Assembly (NCBI GenBank): GCA_947462335.1
Contig: OX381720.1
Location: 44,437,152 to 44,501,151 of the forward strand
Origin: Harmothoe impar
Lineage: Eukaryota; Annelida; Polychaeta; Phyllodocida; Polynoidae
Length of the DNA stretch: 64,000 nucleotides
Direction of reading: 5' to 3'
The number at the start of each line of letters is the position of its first letter. Position 1 is the stretch's first letter. The position numbers were made by a program, and so were the translations under genes. Positions 35,701 to 46,877 of the stretch are shown here, in pieces. The notes beneath the pieces are model-generated. The model made no database searches. It saw only the letters and a list, made by a program, of their open reading frames with translations, and was not told where the DNA came from.

Positions 35701-36826
35701 AGACTTTGACATCTCGTCCAAGTCTTTGGTTGAGAGTCCAAACCTGGAGGAAAGTCTTGAAGGTCTTAATTGGTTAGAAAATCAGGCACCCAGTCGACGA
35801 TCGAAACGATTGCGGCGGAAGTCCCTCGATATATATAGAGAATCTATCACCAAAGCGAGAGAGGACGATGAGGAAAAGCGTCGCCATAGTATTCAGCAAG
35901 AATTAAGTATGGCTGAGGAGAATCAGGAGGTTTCTGAAAGTGAACAAAGTCAGGAGTTGGTTCCTGAAGAAGAGCAAGGGAACCCCGAAGACAGTCCCGA
36001 GAAAGTGACCCCTTTAGACCAGGGCACTGTACCAGAGATATCCCCAGAATCGGACGTGCCTACAGAGGATTCAACAAGTGGAGAAGAACCCCGTCGCTCA
36101 CGAAGGGCACCTAAAGTTAATTTGACTGCACAACTAGAAGAGACGAATGCCGGTAGCAGTACTCCACCTAAAGTGAAGCGGGGCAAGAAGTCCAAGAAGA
36201 ATGAACCATCGGTGGAGGATATATATCTTAACAAACTATGGCGAACACAGATGCCTAAGGACAAAATTTGGGAGACTATATTTGAGGCACCCAAATCCAC
36301 AAAGTGGGGAACGCAAGAATACATGAGCAAAATGCGGTTAAAGCGTCACGTGAACTTTGATGACTTTTACGCCACAAATCGCTTGAAAAGGCGGCGACAA
36401 AAGGCGCTGAAGATGGGCTGGAAGCCACTCACAGAGCAAAAGGACATGGTCGCTGCGGCAAACTTGGAGGAGAGAATTCAGTCGTTGGACCGAGAGATCT
36501 CAATAATAGAAACAAAGACATTGTGTTCACCTGAAGCCGGTGTGGCTGTAATTCCTACTGTGTGTGTGAGGTTGGCATCGGCTTCTCCCGGGGAGGGTGA
36601 GGATGATTTCTACACACCGGTGCAGTCAGCCAGCAATCTCCTTCAGTTCGGTCAGTTAGAGGAGGTTGAGTCAGACCTAAGTGCATCCCTTAGCTCGGCT
36701 GATGTGTCAGCAAGCCCACTTCAGACTTTTACGACACCAATGCTAGAATCTGTGGGAGACAAGTTGAAAAGCTTCGCGTCTTGTGAATTCTCCACATCAA
36801 GGACTCAAAGTGACTCTCCACTGTAG
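20742..36826 (+). CDS. PRR14/PRR14L-like Tantalus-domain protein with repeated HP1-box exons
   Basis: Twelve exons join in phase to 1240 aa: 20742-20750 (MKK), 23207-24284, 24543-24710, 25277-25411, 32554-32706, 32986-33138, 33257-33415, 33557-33712, 34018-34149, 34387-34518, 34782-34919, 35517-36826 (TAG). Exons 3-11 are all phase 1-1. Exon 2 is acidic and Ser/Thr-rich. Exons 3 and 5-9 each carry P-x-V-C-L/I or a variant, a basic patch (RRRRKK, GRRKR, KKRRKR) and SP sites. The terminal exon has SRRSKRLRRKSLDIY and, near residues 1035-1110, IYLNKLWRTQMPKDKIWETIFEAP, quoted in part as IYLNKLW...WETIFEAP. This matches the Tantalus domain, whose WETIFE fits the LxxIxE PP2A-B56 docking motif. PRR14 proteins tether HP1-bound heterochromatin to the lamina. 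The start rests on a three-codon exon; alternative 5' exons are possible. Intron 4 holds a 6.76-kb transposon insertion. Confidence 0.85.
21160..21679. mobile_element. 520-bp non-autonomous DNA transposon with 8-bp target duplication
   Basis: The ends CCCGGGGGGGCCACTC and gagtggcccccctggg are inverted repeats, flanked by direct CATAATGG at 21152-21159 and 21680-21687. The second copy of this locus has an empty site with a single CATAATGG near 58119. An 8-bp duplication suits hAT-like families. The interior repeats ggtatcccgccaaaagggg motifs; no transposase. Confidence 0.9.
24543..24710 (+). other. Exon 3: first HP1-box module of the PRR14-like protein
   Basis: 168 bases, phase 1-1. Encodes TTPSVCIINDKKRGARGRRK followed by RPAVVTTTSPVED. 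The P-S-V-C-I pentapeptide (residues 372-376) fits PxVx[LI]. It is separated from the main module array by exon 4 and the insertion-bearing intron. Confidence 0.75.
24772..24939. mobile_element. TIR MITE, TACCGTATTCGACGTAATAAG type
   Basis: TACCGTATTCGACGTAATAA at the left and tattacgttgaatacggta at the right, TA edges. Present also in the second copy (61209-61379) at the same place, so it predates the split of the two haplotypes. Confidence 0.8.
25942..26124. mobile_element. 183-bp MITE, GCAACAGGGTGTATTGG family, copy A
   Basis: GCAACAGGGTGTATTGG pairs with ccaatacacctatttgc at the right end (14 of 17 positions). Shares ggatgattttaacttcaaaa with copy B. Confidence 0.7.
26202..26575. repeat. 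Two tandem copies of a 189-bp block inside E1
   Basis: gcttctgtctgtaaggggtg at 26202 recurs at 26391. Both copies run through tgatggatattc, gacaaggtgacaac and taccttatgcccaaatttt with few changes. Confidence 0.85.
27070..30190. repeat. CpG-rich 28-bp minisatellite array
   Basis: The unit starts GACGCAGGCGTTGCCGC and is 28 bases long with about five CpGs. There are roughly 30 units at 27075-27960, 13 homogeneous units of a gctgacgctctcgtcggg variant at 27990-28350, a degenerate stretch to about 29500, and about 24 units to 30190. Each domain has its own dominant variant, a sign of local homogenisation. A block of about 70 bases (gagtaattgtactg, cacttctaggtcatag) occurs just before the array and again at 28466-28545. 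Since 28 is not a multiple of three, three units make an 84-base, 28-residue frame cycle, which explains the long ORFs on both strands. Confidence 0.95.
30265..30449. mobile_element. 185-bp MITE, GCAACAGGGTGTATTGG family, copy B
   Basis: GGAGGCAACAGGGTGGATTG at the left, gcaatacacctatctgcctc at the right. Lies immediately after the minisatellite. Confidence 0.7.
30681..30831. mobile_element. 151-bp MITE, GCAACAGGGTGTATTGG family, copy C
   Basis: GTCCGCAACAGGGTGTATTG pairs with ccaatacacctatttgcgga at the right. Confidence 0.75.
31972..32329. mobile_element. Palindromic segment with inner TIR element E2
   Basis: About 51 bases (tataaaattaatcgagcact ... gattaattgttg) at 31972-32022 recur inverted at 32278-32329. 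Between them, E2 (32023-32277) has TIRs TTCCCTGAGCAGACAACAAA and its complement. E2's right end shares acctgcgattctcctgtg and ggaagtgatccgctggt with the left end of E1, inverted. The whole segment is absent from the second copy. Confidence 0.75.
32554..34149 (+). repeat. Tandem array of duplicated HP1-box exons (exons 5-9)
   Basis: Five consecutive exons of 153, 153, 159, 156 and 132 bases, all phase 1-1, encode the same module. Exons 5 and 6 read TPAVCLIDDRNSRRRRKKSP (residues 473-477 and 524-528 hold PAVCL). Exon 7 reads PPACLIDDRNSQQ. Exon 8 reads GPTVCISSGRGSRGRRRK. Exon 9 reads SSVCLINDAPRGSHKKRRKR. Exons 5-7 also share SPVTA.SPQD. Exons 5 and 6 have near-identical DNA (accgtaattcacgacgacgt), so that duplication is recent. 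Confidence 0.88.
34387..34919 (+). other. Exons 10 and 11: decayed or derived modules
   Basis: Exon 10 (34387-34518) keeps phase 1-1 and a similar length but has VSACTSKTAHP in place of the HP1 box and no basic patch. Exon 11 (34782-34919) has KRKVSKKRRRQADLG, which resembles KQQKRRRRSADFD at the start of the terminal exon. Confidence 0.6.
36205..36450 (+). other. Tantalus-like domain with PP2A-B56 docking motif
   Basis: Encodes EDIYLNKLWRTQMP, WETIFEAPKST and RHVNFDDFYATNRLKRRRQK. WETIFE at residues 1056-1061 satisfies [LFMW]xxIxE and corresponds to the FETIFE motif of PRR14. Confidence 0.75.
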
Positions 36827-37000
36827 GTGAACCTAAAGTCATTGAACTGATCATAATAATTGTTCTGAGGCAGCACATATTATCACAAGTTTATGTTTAC
36901 ACCTTTTAAGTCTCATCATTATTGAGGAAGAAATATAGTTTCCAACAACTAACCTACTTAATCAAATGCATGGTGGTGTTGTTGGTGTCTTGACTAAGTG
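36827..37000. other. 3' UTR of the PRR14-like gene
   Basis: AT-rich sequence after the TAG. No canonical AATAAA within the first 500 bases that I can see. Confidence 0.3.
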
Positions 37001-37190
37001 TTAACCCATTAAGGACGGCATCATGCATTAATGCATCATAATTGCAGCCCTGGCAAGTAACTCGCCAGAGCTGCATACAAGCATCATACTGACCCTACTG
37101 GTTTGAGACACTCCAGATGGGTCGGCATGATGCATCAATGCAGCACTGCCGAGTTACTCGTCTTTTAGAGACATGCCGTCCTTAAAGTGT
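37001..37190. mobile_element. 190-bp TIR element
   Basis: ttaacccattaaggacggca at the left, tgccgtccttaaagtg at the right; the inner halves also mirror each other (gcatcatgcattaatgc, catgatgcatcaatgc). Confidence 0.65.
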
Positions 37191-38943
37191 TCAAATGGTG
37201 CTGAAAGGCATTGGTACACATGCACTGTACTAAACGAGGTTTAATGGTCTTCAGTTTTTAAGGTTTTAAGAACTTTGTATATAAACCTACTGTACAGCTT
37301 TTAATTTTTTATTTGGACCCCACCTCATTGTAACTTACTCTCATATAGGATAGGAAGGGTCTTTCATGAGCCTCATAATCTTGAGAATTTGAAGTACTGT
37401 ATTGGCTTTAATAAGCGCATAATTATGCCCCATCTGACATGCACATGTTTTGAGTATATATTAGGGATGCCAGGATATTTTTTCTGATCTTTCATTGGTG
37501 AATTTTAGCATTGATTTTTAAGTTACCTTTTGAAAAGTGGTACACCTTTATAGAGAGAGACGTTGTCTTTAGACCACATCCCTCTTGATATCAGACAGTC
37601 CAAAAAACGGCGACATAATTTTAGCCACGTACTCTTAAAGGGAGAATGGTACCCTGGTATGTACATTTTTCAGGGATATGCTTAATGGACGCAGAAGTAA
37701 TCTGGGGAAGTGCCGACTTAGATATAGACAAAGGTTCACATGGTTTCTGTTGACTGGTTATTTCATGAGTTAATCCTCGGGGTGTATTCCACAAGGCCGT
37801 AGACTTGAGTGGAATGCGGCCAAGGGTCGACAAGTTAGATAATTGTGTCAACAAATCTATACATCCTTTGTGTCTATTTTAATTAAAATTAAGCCTATTA
37901 TGGGGGGGGGTAGGCGTTTTATTTACTCCATATGAATCCCTGCGCATCGACGTGTCGATGACATCACAGGACCATGAAATATGGCCTTGGGTTATTCGGT
38001 GGGAGGGGATTTCTTGGTTAAACCAATGGTAATGCTGTATTCCATGAAAAATAAAAGGCGGGTTTGTGTGATGCTCATGGCATATATTCATGATGTAAGT
38101 GAATAGCTTGTAGAAAATGTAGACTACATACCGGTAGAAGACATTTAATGTCACATTGTGAAGAACTATGTAAATCGCAAAACAAGAGGAATGGATGCAA
38201 ACCTTGGGTAATCCTTTAATTCCTATTCACCTAGTAGAATTCATCATAATTGTAATAGTGTGTTAAGTTTGAGACTTGCAATGTGAGGTTTTGAAACAAA
38301 AACTAATTACTGGACATCGATTCTCTGTCTCTTTGTAGCTCTATAGTGATCGATGCCCAGTTTTGTACTTCAGACCAGTGGCTCATTTTAGCTGTTTTTT
38401 GCCTCACAGATTGCTCCTAGCGCAAAATCCTGACTAGGTGTCAATATATTCTCTATGCCAATGTGTAATATGAGGGTAGAAAACACTGGAACCTCAGTTA
38501 GAAAAAAATCCTACTGAACAGTTTTTGAGAAAATTAGGGTTTTGTTGCCTTTTTTATGCTGTTTTTAGTACATTTCCTACATAAACTGTGAACGTCAGCA
38601 TTTCTGAATTTTCGGGTATTTATAATTAGAATTTGACTTTTTTTTTAATTCACAGTAGGATTCCTGAGTATCGAGCCATTCTACACAGGGTGTTATTTTG
38701 AAAAAATATATATCATTTGATAGTGTATTTGGTCTCCGAAATAGAGGGAGTTTTGTCATAGTTTAATTGATTGTTGACAATCCAGTTAAGGGCTATATTA
38801 GGTTCAGTTCAGTGCAAGTTGCAAAACAAGTGACTTGCACTTTTTAACTTGACCTCATGTCCACTATGTAGGTCTTCACTATGCATGGGTCTATCCAGAG
38901 TCCATCAATGGGATCACGCATGGAGGCAGATTCCGCAGCTTTT
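37191..38943. other. Intergenic region
   Basis: No gene with motif or splice support. A 77-residue minus ORF near 37621-37854 and a 91-residue one near 37879-38154 show nothing recognisable. Confidence 0.4.
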
Positions 38944-39175
38944 GGCCAAAAAAAATTCAACATCGCACAAAAGTGAAACTTCCCTTTAAAAAAAACTTTT
39001 TGGCGAGAAAAAAGTTCAAAATCGCAAAAAAAGTGAAATTTGTCTAAAAACACCCTATTGGGCGAGAAAAAAAGTTCAAAATCGCAAAGAAGTGAAATTT
39101 GCCTTTAAAACCCCTATTTGTCGAGAAAAAAGTTCAAAATCGCAAAAAAGGGAAATTTCCCTTAAAAACACCCTA
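38944..39175. repeat. Four tandem units of about 59 bp
   Basis: aaaagttcaaaatcgcaaaa, gtgaaatttccctttaaaa and ggcgagaaa recur four times. Confidence 0.8.
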
Positions 39176-39889
39176 CGACTGTAGCATGAATGCAGACACT
39201 CATGGACACAGACTCGTGTATACCCATACAGACATACGCATAGGCATGAACATGGCCTTCTCCTTCATATAGCAATCTATGGATTTCTACTTTGATGAGA
39301 CTGAATATAGCTTTCTGTTAGAAGGACTCTGATACATGGATGTGGATGTCCAGTTTTAGATATATACCCATATAGTGCCTAGGAGTGCTATAATGTTGGA
39401 CTGCTGTATTTTATATAGCCCTTTTAAGGTGGTACCCAAATGAATGACTTTAAAAATTAACGGGTGTCCATTAAAGGGTGTCAAACATAGTACATGCATT
39501 GAAGAGAGGCAGCTATATAAGTATACATCTAATTGTAACGCCAATACCTGTCTAAAGACCAAAAATAGAAACAAACACAATAAAAATGTTTATATTTTTA
39601 CAGAACATTTTACCAGTGTTTTATTTTAAACAGAATATTTTCAATATTCAAGAGCATAGAAGAACCAGATTGCCTTGTTAGGCCTCATGTTCTGTCTACC
39701 AGCAAAAGCAAGCCACGATTGTTTAACAATTACCGTAAATTCTGAATTTCTCGCATAGAAGAGAACCAGCTGTACCTTTAATACGTTCTTGCTGGAATTC
39801 TGTACCTTTGCGTGTGTGTGCGCATGTGCATGAGTGAATAGGTCTGAAGCCTGGCCCATATATATACATATACACACATAGGGAGGGAT

Positions 39890-41105
39890 GGAGATATATG
39901 GTTTCGTGGTAGGGGGTTGAGTAAGGCTGCGTGGTTGAGGAAGAGATGGTTCTGTGAGGATGCATGGTTGAGTGAGATACTAGAGTGTTGCGGGAGATTG
40001 TATGAGTTTGCTCGCCAGAGGGACAAAGCGTTGAGGGAGATTATTTGGTAGGAGAAGAGTAGAGGGTTGAGAGAAATAGAGGGCGATAATGCGTTGTAAA
40101 GGGAGCAAAAGAATTGCTTGGTTGAGGAGAAAGCGAGTTAAATGAGGTGTGGTAGATGGAGATAGAGCATTAAATGGGATAGAGGGATATACATGTAGTA
40201 AGTTGGGTGGTTGACAGAGATAGAAGGTGGTGTTGAGGAACAAATGTAAATGCAGAGTGCACCTTGACACTACCTTGTTACTACTGGCGCTGTTGCCATA
40301 GTCGCCTCCTGAGGTCAAATTCCATTGCCATCAGATCTCTCCATAGCAACCGTTGTTCTAGTAAACAGTGATGCATCATCACCATAGTTTCAGAGTCTCA
40401 CTCTGGAACCTCCAGGGTCTGTAGAGCTGATAACTTTCCCAGCCTAGACTTTTCTTCTTCACACTGATGTTTGGGGAATATTAATTGTAAATTAATATAG
40501 GTGGCACGCCAAGGTTTCGATCCTCTGGATCTCATCAGGTGTCTATATGAGGTTAATCAAGGCATGTAACTTTGTTACTTTTGTCATCCCAAATAAAATA
40601 TAGTTTAATTGGGGAAAAGATAGAAGATGGTGTTGTAGAGTGAGATAGAGAGTTGATTGAGTTTGCGTGGTAGAGGGAGAAAGGGTTGCTTGAGATAGAG
40701 GGAGAGATAAGGTTGTATGGTTGAGGGTTGAGTGAAGTTGTGGGTGGTAGAGTAAGAAAGAAGGGTGGGTGGTGAGAGATAATAGGTGACACAAGTGTGA
40801 GGTGGCTTTGTACAGTGAGATAGATGGAGAAAGAAGAGGATAGAGTGAGGGTTGCTTGGTTGAGGGTTGAGGTTGCATGATAGAGGGAGATAAAAAGTTG
40901 CATGAGGTTAGGTGGTTGAGGTAGTGAGAGGGTTGCGTCGTAGAGTAAGATAGAGGGAGAAAGGGTTGTGTGGTAGAGCAAGAACTTCAAACTTCAAGAT
41001 AGGAGAGGTTTGCGTGAGGTTGTATGATATATAAGGTTGGGTGTTTAAGGAAGAAAGAGGGTTGAGTGTGGTTGCATGGTTGAGAGAGAAGGTTGCGTGA
41101 CTTTG
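39890..41105. repeat. Purine-rich simple-sequence region
   Basis: Irregular GA-rich repeats around gttgagggagatagagg and gttgcgtggttgag, broken at 40260-40610 by ordinary sequence. Minus-strand Ser/Pro/Leu-rich ORFs are its translation shadow. Confidence 0.7.
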
Positions 41106-42145
41106 TGAGTGCCAGCATTCACCTCACTGAGAGGTATAGATCTCTCAGGGTGGTGTACCTACTATGAAGAATGTTCTTCACACAGTAATGGTACCAGCAG
41201 CTATAATAGCTCACGTGCTCTACTGTCCCAGCAACAGAAAAGCCATCTTCAATAAGACTTGCTCACACATTGAGCTAGCGAACTTGTTTCTCAGGCATAG
41301 TATAAGGTGTCTTTGAGTCGACCATGTACCTTGAGTAAACCACTTTACATGTGTTGAACACCGGATTGTGATTAACAGCTGTTGAAATGAGGTTCCCCCT
41401 ATTTTCATTGACAGGCCTTCTGCTTTAAATCTGTGTCCATATAGCCTGTGTGCTGTTCATTGCTACACCTATTTGTAGAAAGCATGTATATCATGGATTG
41501 GTATGTCTTCAAAATGAAACAGATAAAAATATGAAAATTTTTGTGTGATTTGGCTGACCAGCGGCCTTCACAAAAAGATTGTATAAAGCTACCAAAGTGG
41601 TTGACTCATGGTACTGATGTAATCACCTGTGGGACATTCAATTTCATACTTGTATACTCTGCACCACTAGTGGTGCCCTCGGCAAAATCATAATCAAATA
41701 TCGCCTTACCCTGGTAAGTCTCATTTAGTTCTACAATTAAACTGTGTCACAGTTTTTGACTGGTGTCAAGTTGCTGACAAATGGTCAAGCCAGGTTCACC
41801 ATTCCTACCTCTTAATGCAGACCTGCATATCCCGTCAGAACGCAGCAGATAATACTCATTGAGAGATAAGTTGTGCAGTTTTACTACCATAGTTACTTTA
41901 AGGTGTTCTAATAACCGTCCACAATAGATAAAGTGCATGTTCCATGTTCCTTTCCCTTGTTCATCTTATCGTTTATGATTATCTTCACTAGAATAAATGC
42001 ACCCGAGTATTTCAAGTGGGAGCTTCAAATATGCTATAATTTTTCTGAAAGAGTAGACCTAAGTGTTATAAGTAAATCGTTGATTTTCTTATTATAACAA
42101 GAAATAAGGCAACCAGAGCAAGATCTTACTACTTTTACATTTCAG
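41106..42145. other. Upstream region or intron of the 42-47 kb gene
   Basis: No exon recognised, but a splice acceptor (ttacatttcag) ends it, so it is probably intronic in its distal part. Confidence 0.4.
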
Positions 42146-45100
42146 AAAGCGTCTGAAAGTCCCAAAACAAAAGAGTCTTCAACCTATTGACATAATCAAG
42201 CAAAAGTGGAAAAGAACAAATGCTGACGCCATGTCCATGTCCATAGCAACACCTAATTTTAATGCAAGTTCTGATGGAGGGACCCCAGATCATGACTCCA
42301 GCAGCCTATTGTCCAAATCAGGAAGCTCTTGGGTTGGCTCAATGTTTAAAAGGGAACTTGTGTCAAGAGCTAAACCTGGCATCTGGGATGACACAGACCC
42401 AGAAGAGAAGTCAGATATTCAAGAAGATGATGATGATGATCAAATCCCCAAAAAGCGACGCGATACACCATACTTCCCAAAGTTTACAAGCTCTCGTTTG
42501 GATACTGCAACAGCAAGCTACTTGTGTGGCACATCTATGGACCAAATGGGGAATCAGCCAGATTCACTGTCTGAAGAGCCACAAGGAACTAAATGCAAGA
42601 AGGTACTTCTTGGGAGCTTCTCGAATTCCGCTGCTGGCAGTGAACAGGGGCAGATCAGGTGCTCCTCATGCTCGTGTAATGATCAAAAGTGTGACCATAA
42701 AATCTTTGAATCCAATGTTTCACCAATAATCTTTTTGAAACCACCTGAGGACCACAGAGGGGTATCTGGTAACACGACTGGTGACGATGCAGTGTTTACT
42801 GATGACTCACCTGTCAATCAACACAACCTGCCCCTGGATTCTTTAGAGCAAGATTGGGGCAAACGGTATTCTGGTGAATATAACGACGTTCTCCCTTCAA
42901 GCCCAGTAATTGCCATTACTGCAAAACATTTTGGTTCACCTGGGATAAATGACCCTGATTCGAAAAGAATTGGAAATGTTGCATTGGCACTTAAGGAGAG
43001 TACAGAAATGAGCTCTGTGAATGAGGCATTAAACAACACTGAGGAAGGCAGTAGTAATTCCATGTTGGATTATGTCATCCAGGTGTCCCAGCAACGTTCA
43101 CATCAAAGCAAATATCGACCGAACTCAGAAACCATATCAGCATATGAAGATTCCGGTGAAGCTGGAGAGGACAGTGTAGTGGACTATTTTGGTAAACCAG
43201 ACAAGGTTCCTACATGTCTGCATTCTGACACGTCCATGCATGGTTCAATTTCTGATATATTTGCACCAGTGGAAGGTAGAAGCTGCAAGATGGCCAGCTG
43301 GCAATCTGGCTCTGATTCGTTGCCTTATAAAACAGCAGTAGACAGTTTTCAGTATAGCATTGGGTTGGATACAAATCAAGAATCTGAGGCCTATAGTGAT
43401 GTGAAATTCCAGCACTTATTGGAGGCTGGTGTTTATAGTTGCAAAGACAGTAAGGAACCTGATGATTCATCAGGGTTCGGAACCATCCCTCTTCACTATG
43501 ATGACATCATCAAAGCTGCTATGGAGGATGATTCTAGATGCAGTGACAACTCCCTTGCAGAAAATGACGAAGATCTCAAAGCACTTCTCACTGCTTTCAA
43601 TCGCAGAGATTGTGATCCAAACCTTGATGAGAGGGTGGATGCTAGTGTATCTGACCACGAAGACAGTGAACCTTTCAGGATGCTACAATCTACTGCCAAG
43701 AATGAACACAGGAATAAGGCTGATGTTTCCATGGACAGCAACACCACCTCTCCAATATATGGTGCAGACACTGTGTATGCAAGTGGAAAAGATGCTTCCA
43801 ATCCTAAAGAATTGTCCTGCCCTGGAGAAATACATATAATCAATGAACAGAATAAAGAAACCTGTGAAGCAAGAAACCTGGTAGTAGATTACATTGATGC
43901 AAATCCACCTCTAGCAAAGAAACAGGATGTGACTGAAGAGCACAACTTTGTTACAAAAGATCCAGTGGAAACAAATTTGTCAAATTCCTGTGACTCACAC
44001 AATATCAAGATATTAGGTCAGATTACCCGACTCGAGACTAGCAAAACTGGGGTATTACGGACTGACCGCCATTATCCCAGCTTCAGTGACAGTAGTCAAA
44101 ATACAAGTGGATCATTCAATCTCGATTCCATCATAAAACAACACCTGTTCTCTCCTGATGAAACTGGGCAACAGAAGGCGACATGGCATATGGATGCGAT
44201 GGCCCAAAATGGGATTGAAATGGAAAGTTCTCATGTTATGTGCTCTATTCCTCGGTTGCAGGGCAGTAGTGGTGAACAATCTTTTTCTAAAGAAAAGGGG
44301 CACAATCAAGACATAGAGTATGATGTTGTTGTTCAGAATGAGGAAGCGCATATCTGTGAAAGCAGACTTCCTCCAACAGGAGATGACATTCTTGATGATG
44401 AAGGTATGTCAAGACATACACATGAAAAAATGCTCCCATCTTCACAGGGTCAACAGAGCATTGACATGCTTGATAATGTCCAGCTGGAAAGTAAAAATGA
44501 GGACATATCAGATGATACATCACCTTATTCATCCTCGGTGCAAAGGGTATCTGAGAAAGGGTGCATTGGAGCCTTGCAAGACAAGAAAATTTCGCTTTTA
44601 GATTCACCTCAGATTACAATGTCCAGGCAAGAAGACCTCAGGAAATATCGTTTGCTACAAGTCAAGGATTATGAATACTACCACAGAGGTTTTGATGCTG
44701 AGATGGCTACAGAGGGATGCAAGCCTGTAAAAGTGTCATGGTCTATGAACTGTGTTGCCTGCCTTGAGATGAACATGGAAAGCAGTCTAGATGCTGTTGA
44801 GATATGTCAGGATTGCTCTCTCCAGGAAGGTATATTACCTAATGAAGATTCAATGGCTGATGAGAACCCATATGTTTCAGCTGACATAGACTGCAGTGAA
44901 ATAGGGGGAAAGGAAACGGATGAGCTGCATCAAAACGATGGTGATGTGTTGAATGCATCCACCAAGAACTGCAATGAAGTAGAGACAAAATCAGTATCAT
45001 CAGAGGAAGTACAACATATTCCTTCAATCCTAAATAAAGACCAATGTCTGTCAGCTGTTGAAGCTAGCTGTCACCTTGAGGAAAATGAAATGGATGAGCT

Positions 45101-46877
45101 ATCGCATGTGCAGAATGCTGACATTGTGCAAGAACATATGACAAACAGCAGTGAAGATGAAGAGGAAGAAGGGTCCACATCAGCAGAAGACACAAAGAAT
45201 ATGGAGTCAATGAGGAGTGAGGTTAGGTGTTCATTAGTTGATGATCCTTGTACAAATGACGAGGAAAATGATTTGGATGAGCTTCATCAAAGGAATGAAG
45301 ACATTGCCCAAGAGCATATGACAAATATCAGTGAAGATGAAGAGGGATTTGCATTAGTAGTGGATGAACAGGATGAGGAGAGATCATGTTTGTCAACTGA
45401 TGAGGCTAGCATTGGTGGCAGTGACTTAAATGGAGAAGGAAACAATGAGCCTGATCAGCCCACTTCACCATCTTCAGTGTCATCCGATGGATCTGCTACA
45501 GAGGAAAAGTGCAATCTTTCTGTTCAGGAGAAGCGACAAATATTGCAACTTGATTCACCAAATATCTCATCATTAAGGAAAGAGGACAACAAGTATTACC
45601 GCATGATACAGGTTGCAGATTATGAATATTACGAGGGAGGATATGAGGAACAAGAGAACTCTGATTCACATGGCTCACCTTCGTCTGAGTCAACCTGCAA
45701 CTCTCCACCACAGTCATCTGTATCAAACTGTTCCTCACCTTCGTCAGATGGCTCTATAGAAACCTCACCTGGTGTCTTCTCTGGATGCTCATCCTCATCT
45801 TTGGTTGCAACATCTTCTGATGACTCCTCATCCAACAGCTCGTCCACATCTGGGTGTTCATCCCCTAATCCATCAGAGGCTTCTATAACATTAGTGCAGT
45901 CAAATTCTCCTGACCCAGATGAGAGGGATGATGACTCTGTAGAAACATCATCATTGTCCTCTTCACCCGGAGTCTTCCCAGGATGCTCATCCTCATCTTT
46001 GGTTGCAACATCTTCTGATGACTCCCCTTCCAACAGCTCATCTTTATCTGGGTGTTCATCCCCTAACCCATCAGAGGCTTCCGTAACATCAGTGCAGACG
46101 CATTCTCCTGATCCAGATGAGAAGGATGATGGTTCAGTAGAAACGTCATCATTGTCCTCTTCACCCGGAGTCTTTCCTGGATGCTCATCCTCATCTTTGG
46201 TTGCAACTTCTTCTGATGACTGCTCTTCAAACAGTTCGTCATCGTCTTCTGAGTGTTCATCCCCTAACCCATCAGAGGCTTCTATAACATTAGTGCAGTC
46301 AAATTCTCCTGATCCAGATGAGAGAGATGAACACTCTCTGGAAACGTCATCATTGTCCTCATCACCTGGAATCTTCCCAGGATGCTCATCCTCATCTTTG
46401 GTTGCAACATCTTCTGATGACTGCTCTTCTGACCGCTCGTCACCATCTTCTGGGTGTCCATCCCCTGCCTCATCAGAGGCTTCCATAACATCCTCAGTCG
46501 AGTCAAGTATATCTTTGGCTGGGAGTTCTTCTGATTCAGATCAGAGTGATCATAATGTTCCCAATCTGGATCCGAATCATCAGTCCCCAGCTGAACTGCG
46601 GATTCTCCTCCTTGACCCTCCACAGATTTCAGCATCACAACAAGAGGCAAATATATGGTTTCGCCAACAGCAACTGTGCGATTATGATTTCAATAAGGAT
46701 AAGAACAGTACACATGGTGAATGTGATAGGGAGATGCTTGTATCATGGTCAAAGAGACTAGTGCAGCTCACCCTTTATGATGAGGACATCTGGTGTGATC
46801 CATTTGATACAACTGTAGAAGACGAAGACAGTGGTCACTGGGAGCAAGATTGCACTAAAGAGGAAATCACTTGTTGA
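42146..46877 (+). CDS. Large acidic Ser-rich protein with three DYEYY modules; possible PP1 regulator
   Basis: One open exon. The first ATG is at 42231 (1548 aa). An acceptor at 42145 and 28 upstream open codons (KRLKVPKQKSLQPIDIIKQK...) suggest the protein may extend into earlier exons I could not find. It is Asp/Glu/Ser-rich and probably largely disordered. Three related modules stand out, around residues 787-845, 1103-1150 and 1458-1520: LLDSPQITMSRQED..YR, then QVKDYEYY; LDSPNISSLRKED..YYR, QVADYEYY; LLDPPQISASQQEA, QLCDYDF. Module 1 has VKVSWS (KVSW, 834-837) and module 3 has LVSWSKRLVQL with a terminal EDEDSGHWEQ. V-x-[FW] followed by an acidic stretch and G-x-W-E recalls the PP1-binding core of PPP1R15, but similarity is weak. 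Residues 1180-1430 are four 66-aa Ser-rich tandem repeats. Function unknown. Confidence 0.8.
45760..46520 (+). repeat. Four coding tandem repeats of about 198 bp
   Basis: Each begins near SSPGVFPGCSSSSLVATSSD and runs through GCSSPNPSEASIT and SPDPDERDD. Units differ by scattered, often synonymous changes. The long minus-strand ORF (45629-46486) is the shadow of this biased sequence. Confidence 0.9.

Noticed and set aside
40543..40990. Ser/Leu/Pro-rich minus-strand ORFs, also 39778-40318 and 52208-52673
   Set aside because: Antisense of GA-rich simple sequence; no motifs or splice context.
45629..46486. 285-residue minus-strand acidic ORF
   Set aside because: Antisense shadow of the Ser-rich coding repeats of the plus-strand gene.
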